From assembly GCA_003427395.1 (NCBI GenBank), contig BFEA01000016.1, positions 651,429 through 700,991 of the forward strand: 49,563 nt of DNA, read 5' to 3'. Positions 43,234 through 49,563 of the stretch are shown here, piece by piece (the first letter of the stretch is position 1; each line of letters begins with the position of its first letter). Below the pieces are notes generated by a model that did no database searches, was not told where the DNA came from, and was given only the letters and a program-made list of their open reading frames with translations. Both the position numbers and the translations under genes were made by a program. This stretch comes from Chara braunii (Eukaryota; Streptophyta; Charophyceae; Charales; Characeae).

Positions 43234-43350
43234 TATCGAGCTCGTCAGTCTCGCAAGGGGACCTTCCCGACCACGTCACACAAAATTTTTGTAGGACTTT
43301 ATCGCAAAGGAGCTTACATCGCTCCAACCGAGTGCACCAGCCACACCTCT
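43234..43350 (-). mobile_element. LTR, truncated left part
   Basis: First ~117 bp of the LTR (TATCGAGC start), which then gives way to composite PQ sequence. Confidence 0.7.
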
Positions 43351-43529
43351 TCTGATACTTTTAATACTTCGAAATAAACATTGCACACCAAAGGTCCGCT
43401 ACTCTCGGAATGGGCAGCCTCAAATAGACATTCTTTCTATATCCATCTGACCTACCTTTGCGCACGGTTCATCCTAATTTTTATCGAGGTAGCACTTGGC
43501 AGTTAGGACACTCTAGTTGTTACTGTTTT

Positions 43530-44112
43530 ATCCCAATTCTAAGGGATGTTGTCGGAGGGCGTGGTGTCTCGGCCTTCCGTGGCATACCAAGCTCCCTGCT
43601 CACAGACCTCTGCGGCATACTAGTCTCCCTGCTCACAGACCTCCGCGGCATACCAGGCTCCCTGCTCACAAACCTTCGCGGCATACCAGGCTCCCTGCTC
43701 ATAGACCTCCACGACATACCAGGCTCCCTGCTCACAGACCTCCGCGGCGTACCAGGCTCCCTCGGGTTGCAATGCTACGAGACTAGTCCAATCGGTGCTT
43801 CCACTGGCAAAAGAAGGGGGTGCACCACTGGACTTTCCATTGGTCCATGCAGGCTCGACGCCCTGTTGTACAAAAAAGCACAAATAGCCTACGTTCGTGG
43901 TAGCCGCCGGGCTCGTCCAAGGACGCGAAGGTAGAGGTACCGGCACGGTCTTTTCTACTGCACGTCGAGTTCTCTCTATCTAAGGTGTGGGTTATGTACA
44001 TAAAGTTGTGGTCAACAATCCAGTAGAAAATTAAGGGAAGAAAAATAAAAATTAAAATTATGAAACGAAGAAAAGTTATGCGTCGGGTATGTGTCCTAAT
44101 CTGGGCCGTCAC
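43530..44112 (-). pseudogene. Frame Q, copy 2a, with C-terminal 11-residue repeats
   Basis: A minus frame begins near 44112 with a hydrophobic stretch (FLRFIILIFIFLPLIFYW) suited to a signal peptide or membrane anchor. A 7-bp duplication (CCCATAAC-like region near 43990) shifts the frame relative to copy 1. The following frame keeps PWTSPAA, FVQQG, AWTNGKSS and SGSTDWTS, then five or more repeats of type GAWYAAEVCEQ from the 33-bp minisatellite at 43581-43764, with one in-frame stop. It ends WYATEGRDTTPSDN, matching copy 1. Frameshift and stop make it non-functional as it stands. Family not recognised. Confidence 0.45.
43581..43764. repeat. 33-bp minisatellite
   Basis: Five complete units and a partial one, starting at 43581, 43614, 43647, 43680, 43713 and 43746, of type GGCATACCAGGCTCCCTGCT plus 13 bases. 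The unit length is a multiple of three and in minus frame encodes 11-residue repeats, so expansion preserved the frame. Confidence 0.9.
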
Positions 44113-44224
44113 TTCAGTCTCAGAGGGATTAAAGGTATCAGTATGCCGCGACGTTACAACTTTTTATGAGGAACATTATCTTATGGAATTTTCTTTTAAT
44201 TTTGTTCCCCTTTTTTGTCACTTC

Positions 44225-44254
44225 GTGGGGGAACTAACGGTTCGTTTTTGAACC
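44225..44254. repeat. Hairpin at the tandem-duplication junction
   Basis: ACGGTTC and GAACCGT form a perfect 7-bp stem around GTTTTT. It occurs again at about 44763-44784, the end of the second unit. Confidence 0.7.
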
Positions 44255-44570
44255 GTGCTCCCTGCTCACAGACCTCCACGGCGTACCAGACTCCCTCGGG
44301 TTGCACTGCTACGGGACTAGTCCAATCAGTGCTTCCACTGGCAAAATAAGGGGTTGTACCACAGGACTTTCCATTGGTCCATGCAGGCCCGCCGCCCTGC
44401 TGTACAACAAAGCACAATTGTCCTGCGTTCGTGATAGCCGCCGGGCTCGTCCAAGGACACGAAGGTAGAGGTACCACCACGGTCTTTTCTACTGCACTTC
44501 GAGTTCCCTCTAGCCAAGTTATGGGTTATGTGCAGAAAGTTGTGGTCAACAATCAAGTTAAGGGAAAATA
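44250..44570 (-). pseudogene. Frame Q, copy 2b
   Basis: Minus frame with AVEKT, PWTSPAAITNAG, CFVVQQGG, AWTNGKSC, YFASGSTDWTSP and one WYAVEVCEQ repeat. It then runs into the duplication junction, where FKNEPLV replaces the natural C-terminus. An upstream stop and the same 7-bp frame-shifting duplication as copy 2a separate it from the hydrophobic leader. It is more similar to copy 2a than either is to copy 1, as expected from the local tandem duplication. Confidence 0.45.
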
Positions 44571-44784
44571 AAATAAAATAAAATTATGAAACGAAGAAAA
44601 GTTATGCGTCGGGTATGTGTCATAATCTGGACCGTCACTTCAGTCTCAGAGGGATTAAAGGTCTCTGTCTATCGCGACGTTACAAATTTTTTATGAGGAA
44701 CATTATCTTATGAAGTTTTCTTTTAATTTTGTTCCCCCTTTTTGTCACTTTGTGGGGAAACTAACGGTTCGTTTTTGAACCGTG

Positions 44785-45391
44785 ATGGCAAGTTAGCGGC
44801 CTAGACTGGCCTGGGCTGTCACGTTTCATTTGCCGCAGGTTTGATCTGCCTAGAGTTACGATGTAAGTTCCCAAAATGGGAGCACCCGCGACAGCATTGG
44901 TCGGAAGCTCATCACCCCCACGGAAGGTCATGAGCCCCCTCCTTGCCATCGGACATGGGTATCCATTAGGAAAAGGTCGTTTGTAGATATCTCGTTATGG
45001 GACCGCTATGCGCCAATCTGTATTCTTTTCGAGCAAGGTGAAATACACCGGTTTAGTGACGTTGAAATCTAAGAATCGGGTCTTTTTATTTTGCTAATTG
45101 TGATGTTATTTATTTATTTATTTATTTATTATTTAACCTATTTAGGTCCTCTGTTTAGTACACAGGGATTGCGGTTCCCTTGAGTCCTATAAAAAGAGAA
45201 GTGTAGCCACGCAGTCATTGGCCAGTGGTGTCGCATGCTAGTCCGAGCTAGTATCCCGCTGGTTCTGTAAGCCGGTATAAGGTGCACGCGCCCCTGTTAT
45301 CGGAACCTACTGTCTTTGGGGCATACTTGTGGTGTTCGTACACAGGGAGTGAGTAACCGCTACGGGTATAGAGCGTGAAATATTCGGGCGA
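44785..45391. other. Intergenic region between frames Q and P, copy 2
   Basis: Conserved with 32160-32500 (reversed) in blocks such as GTATCCATTAGG, CCATCGGACATGG and CTCGTTATGG. A TTTA microsatellite occupies 45106-45131. CCTATAAAAAG near 45188 is TATA-like on the plus strand, upstream of frame P by about 200 bp, and could have been its promoter. Confidence 0.35.
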
Positions 45392-45750
45392 CTGACTATA
45401 GCATGTCGGAAAGGGTTAGAATGCTATAGACCTGATTATTGGAGGTTCTTGACCCGTTGGGCGCTTGCATCTGGGAAAGGCCCCTGGATCACTATGATTC
45501 TGAAATTTTATGGAGAGGATGCAAGACTGAAAATCAATGTTGAAGGGGGTAGAGATGAGTGAGGATAAAAAGTTGCAGGCAGCGATCAACGAAGCCAAGA
45601 ACAGGGCGGAGAGGAGGCTCCAAAGGGACCACGTTACGACCTGAATCGACTGGGACTACAAAGCAGGAACAAAGAGGCCTGGATCGGAGCTCAGAGGCAG
45701 AAAGTGAGGAGAATGATGTGGAGACTCGATCCTGGTACGGGCTGGAATAG
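45392..45750 (+). pseudogene. Frame P, copy 2
   Basis: The plus frame from about 45392 reads ACRKGLECYRPDYWRFLTRW, then PWITMILKFYG and ARLKINVEG, then needs one frame change to continue with EMSEDKKLQAAINEAKNRAE and a stop after DHVTT. Farther on, another frame holds SSEAESEENDVETRSW, the counterpart of SEAESEANDLETLSW in copy 1. Shared residues with copy 1 despite divergent DNA point to a decayed but formerly conserved gene. Function unknown. Confidence 0.45.
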
Positions 45751-45759
45751 TGGCGAGGA

Positions 45760-48711
45760 GACCACCCACCCTCAGGACCAGTTGAGTATCTGGAAGACGG
45801 GTCAGAGACCAACTCGTGGCAACGTGATGACTAAGGGCAACGAGGCGGTTACATAACAGAGAGAGACGAGAACTTGACGTACGTGGGGATTGGGAGGACA
45901 CAGGCGAAGAAGAGAGGCATCTGCCTGGAGTATCATGCGTGAAGACGATTCAAGTTGACATCATCTCTTTTGCTCGAAGTCACTGAGTAGAGAGAGAGCA
46001 TAGGGAATATGTAGTATGCGAATGACGATGAGAGAAAGAGTGCTCAGACGAGTGGGAGTGCAGTTCAGGATGGTCTGGTTGACATCACCTCTCGACTTTT
46101 GGTGGTAGGTAAGGGAGCCGAGTCTGCTAGGCAGTTTTTTTTTTTGAAAGAGAGCGAAACAAGGTTGTTGGATAAGACGGAACAAGGTGGACCAGCCCTG
46201 GTACGGATTGGATCAATGACCGCGTGAAGCACCTGCTAATGACGCTCGTGGACGACAATCTTGATGCTAGTTTGGGATGACAAAGCTGAGCCTGTTGCGA
46301 AAGGCTGGTATCACGAGGTGGTTACTAGTTCTTGCAAGCATTATGATCCGCAAGGAAAAAAAACTAAAGCGCGGACTTTCGTTAAGAGTCTATGAGCGAA
46401 CTTAGTCGCCGTCATCCGTTTCAGGGTGAGGAGTGTTTTTCACCATTCATGAGTAAGCAAATTTGATTAACGTCATCAGTTTCAGAGCAAGATTGTTCCT
46501 CATCAACAATGAAGTTTTGTCAAACGCCTCTGTCCCCCCCCCCTTCTTAAGTGGATTCTTGGAACTCAGCTACTGTGCCGGGGAGTATCCACATTCTGAT
46601 CACGGTTAGTGATAGAGTTGCATGAGTCTGGGAGAGAAAATTCTTCAATCAAGGTACTACAAATTTTAAGAATGCAAGAAGGCAGTGGTCTACGGTCTTG
46701 ACTCAGCGCGGGCAACACACGTGTGTAGGTCAATGTACTTAATGAGCGATAATCACTTCATATTATCTCTTAAGTAACTAGTCCTTTTGTTTATGGATCT
46801 GGCCTTCCTCTGTGGGGAATGTCAGTAGGAGAGAGAAAGAAAGTCGAACTTTGGTGTATATGCAAAAAAGAGAACTCGTTGACGTAACCAGCTATTGTCG
46901 TGCATTTGCTGTGAGAAAACATGATTTTGATTGGACGAATGTTGACTAAATTGGGCTCGAGTGAGAGGTTGTTGGTCAAATTCCCTACAATGGAAAACGA
47001 GTACCTGTGCCTTTTGCCCAATGTCGGAGATTATCTTTCATCTAGAGACTATTTCATTGTCACCATCTTATCCGACTACGATGTTTGAGAGTGAGTGATG
47101 GGTAAGACTTGGTTGGTAGTAAGAAACTCATCTATGATATTAGGAACGAGACAACTATTGAGGTTGGTTTTCATGACGTCCAATCATTATTATCTGTTGA
47201 ATTGCCAAAATAGATCTTTTACATCCACATGCTTGGGTGTGTGGTTCAGTCATCTTGATCTTGAAATTTAACTTGGAAAGTAACCAAGAAGAAATCATGA
47301 GATAATATCACCGAATACCCATGAATGAAAATGGTATATACGTGTAAAATTTGTGGAATAGTCCAAATGTGATCATTGGTCCGACTATGCTTGGTGGTCG
47401 AACCTAAATCATCAGGAACATTTAATTGTCCCACGTTACCCTTATTGAGTAGTCCTCTTATCCCCAAGTCGCTGTGATAGAAGAAAAAGTAATGGAAATT
47501 AGGGAAATCAAGCGAGTTCGACTCAAGCATGATTTCCTGATTCATAGATTTCCTTTTGCTATAGTGAATGGGTAAAAGGCTGCTTGTACTTCATAAAAAA
47601 ACCTATTTATTGGCTAAATATTTACTGGATGGTGACTAAAGATCGCGACATTCGAGTACACAACCCCTTGCTTAGGAGGGTTGGGAAGCTATACAGAGGT
47701 CTTTGCTTGATCGAGCCATAAGATTAGAAGAGGACAGATGTTAGAAGAAGAGATATGAATATGGTCTGTATGTCATGACATCATATGCAGTATGAATAAA
47801 GTTGTCACATTTAACTCACTTCTGTGCAGCGTATGGAGAGGTCAAGTTCAACCATTCTCAGAACAGGGACGATTTTCAGTTGCTCCTATCGCAGAGTGTA
47901 AACGGGGGCTGCCTTAACCTTTCGTCTGTTTTTACATGCAGTTTTCGAGCTGGGTCCATCGTCAATTGCCCCATGTGCAAGCTGTAAATAAAGATCATGA
48001 CTTTACTTTGGTTAATCAGTCACGTTGATTTATTCCTCTTCAGTCTCTGCTTTAGTGGGGGATTGAAAAACTAATTGAGGGATGCACATTTTTCCATTTC
48101 TTGTATCCGGAAGAAGACAAAGTCTCTTCTTTTAAATGAGCGGGAAAATTTCTCTATATAGTAAATGAACAGGAATAACAGTAGTTTGAGTAATTGTTTC
48201 AGATCAAGACTTACGAGTGACTCTGAGCGAGTCAGAGCCTGAGATCTTAACAAGTGAGCTGGAAATGTTTCTGGCAGCACTAAGTGTAATATTTGAGTAA
48301 GTCACATCTCTAGTACTACTCTATGTACTATTCAGACATCTAGACACCAGCTGCACCTTGTGCGTTGTACTAACAGAGTTTGCCACCCCAAGTATCCTAA
48401 TAGCTATTTGAGTCAGTCAAACATTGTACTGGTACGGATTGAGGGTGTCCCTGAAAAAGTTGCTCAATAACTTCCATGTACTGGAAGCAAATGAACCTTA
48501 AGCAACTTGTGTCTCCATCAAGTGAAAATCCAGTAGCGAGAAGTTTTGTTGACGTCTTTTGCAACAAACAAAGACAGAGAATTGCCAGTAAATTGTCTAT
48601 TAAACAATGAATAACCTGACCCTAGCAACTCCTAGAAACTGTTAAGGAGAACGAAGCTTCCCCCTCCATTTCTCTATCGAAGTCAGAAACATTTACAACA
48701 AGCATACTCTG
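45760..48711. other. Unassigned stretch
   Basis: No shared repeats or motifs were recognised. Frames of 60-99 codons, for example 47246-47545 on the minus strand, look accidental. Small homopolymers occur at 46134-46145 (T) and 46535-46543 (C). Confidence 0.4.
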
Positions 48712-48945
48712 GTGATGCCCAGTACTCTCTACCGGAACTTGGCTCAAAGCGAAGGAAACCAATTGCTTAATGAGATTGCAGTTTACAGAAAGGTGCTGAG
48801 AGAGATTGCAGTCGGGAAAGTAAGAAACTGTCATGAGTTTATCGAGTATGTCTTCTATGCCTATGGGCTTGATGAGAAACTGCATAATACAATCTTTTTT
48901 TTTGAGACCGTGCAAAGAGCAAGAGAGATAGTTAATGCTCAATGA
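48712..48945 (+). CDS. Short unrecognised frame, possibly a gene fragment
   Basis: A 77-codon frame starting ATGCCC or the preceding start reads NEIAVYRKVLREIAVGKVRN then a hydrophobic and aromatic part (FIEYVFYAYGLDEKL, TIFFFETVQ) and stops after REIVNAQ. Its composition is protein-like, with a balanced mix of charged and hydrophobic residues, rather than low-complexity. The opposite strand is open over the same region with 114 codons, which weakens the call. No domain recognised and no promoter, splice site or homologous copy in the window. Confidence 0.2.
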   Translation: MMPSTLYRNLAQSEGNQLLNEIAVYRKVLREIAVGKVRNCHEFIEYVFYAYGLDEKLHNTIFFFETVQRAREIVNAQ

Positions 48946-49264
48946 CCATTGAATAGAAATATACACTCACCATCAAAGTAACGCTGATCATTCACGTCCA
49001 GCTCAGAAGCAGGCATCAACTCGAGACCACACATTAAATGGTATTCGTAATGATAATCATCATTTAATTCCCTTGCATCATTGGTTTACGGTCTGATCAA
49101 ATAAGCCTTTAACAGAGCTGGGAGATATTTATGGTACTAGTTTGGATCTCCTTGACAGTCTCAGTGTTGGCTAACTCATGTTTATATAGTGGAGATCAAC
49201 AACAAAAGTTAATCGTCACTCAATTTTTATCAATCAGTTCTCAGACCAGCATCAGTCTGTCAGA
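48946..49264. other. Unassigned stretch
   Basis: AT-rich with no feature supported. Confidence 0.4.
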
Positions 49265-49436
49265 ATCATAGCTACGCTGGACCGGACACCAGACCGAATC
49301 CGGACCCCGGACCTCGGACCTCCCGGGCCCTTCCCGACTTCTGGGAAACCTGAATATTCCGGAATATCCGGACCGATCTGGATCCCCTGTCCGGATTCTG
49401 GTCCGGATCCCCTATATTGTCCGGAAAAAAAAAAAC
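49265..49436. mobile_element. CCGGA-rich block, possibly a hAT-type terminus
   Basis: Dense GGACC, CCGGA and CCGGATCC palindromic phrases followed by an A run. It resembles in style the end of the family 2 element at 41357-41858 (CCGGACGTCCGG phrases). The window ends before a second terminus could be seen. Confidence 0.35.
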
Positions 49437-49563
49437 AAAAAAAAAACGGTTGTATTCCTCCTCGTCATGAACTTTGCCTCCTATCTCGTCCTCCTCTAGT
49501 TCTCCTCCTACTGCTCCTCCTCCTTTTCGTCGTAGCTATGGCGTAAGGGGTATGTGTGTATAC

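Larger units (their letters stand above)
43350..45760. repeat. Divergent two-frame composite PQ, copy 2 (inverted)
   Basis: Reverse orientation relative to 31290-33116. Frame Q lies on the minus strand, twice through a ~525-bp tandem duplication (43740-44254 and 44255-44783). Frame P lies on the plus strand at 45392-45750. As in copy 1, the Q end abuts an LTR fragment, here the left part of the LTR. Confidence 0.65.

Noticed and set aside
45186-45200. Active promoter at CCTATAAAAAG
   Set aside because: A TATA-like motif alone in AT-rich DNA is weak evidence and the downstream frame P is broken; mentioned only as a possibility.

Overview
The window looks like intergenic, transposon-rich DNA from a seed-plant-type nuclear genome. 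I see no intact protein-coding gene. Plant origin is inferred from U6 snRNA-derived fragments with a plant-like 3' end, primer-binding sites matching plant tRNA-Asp, plant-type LINE and SINE remnants, 8-bp-duplicating hAT-type elements and a type III hammerhead ribozyme like those of plant retrozymes. I cannot name the species.

The backbone is one old family of Ty3-like LTR retroelements, present many times and mostly oriented on the minus strand. Its LTR is about 730 bp (8441-9172 and 39703-40431). Its internal region holds no recognisable gag-pol here, but carries tandem arrays of short hairpins. At 33117-43350 successive copies share LTRs: LTR, 6.2 kb internal, LTR, 2.8 kb internal, LTR. 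At 12153-17560 a plus-strand relative forms a tandem duplication carrying split U6 fragments, AG microsatellites and, in the first unit only, a hAT-type insertion containing a hammerhead ribozyme and a perfect inverted duplication.

Layout: 1-3540 LTR-family copy with a nested LTR insertion; 3540-8290 degraded sequence with SINE-like and LINE-like traces; 8290-10010 two abutting LTRs; 10010-12150 unassigned; 12153-17560 tandem duplication; 18190-19415 SINE-like head, hairpin array and flank; 19420-22650 low-complexity DNA, U6 and SINE traces; 22655-23529 element with 40-bp terminal inverted repeats; 23530-27080 unassigned; 27085-28340 reversed flank plus another hairpin array; 28480-29546 LINE 3' end; 31290-33116 a divergent pair of decayed ORFs, repeated in inverted orientation at 43350-45760; 33117-43350 LTR tandem with two hAT-type insertions and a 1.4 kb purine-rich insertion; 45760-49563 largely unassigned.

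The most unusual signal is the hairpin arrays. In at least three versions (1730-3050 and 35270-35890; 18640-19160; 27615-28340) each unit is a conserved core flanked by short arms that differ from unit to unit yet remain reverse complements of each other. The other main points are the complete hammerhead core (14231-14288), a divergent pair of unrecognised protein-like frames conserved between inverted copies, and a Tn5/Nextera adaptor junction at 42186-42216 showing that the assembly is wrong there.
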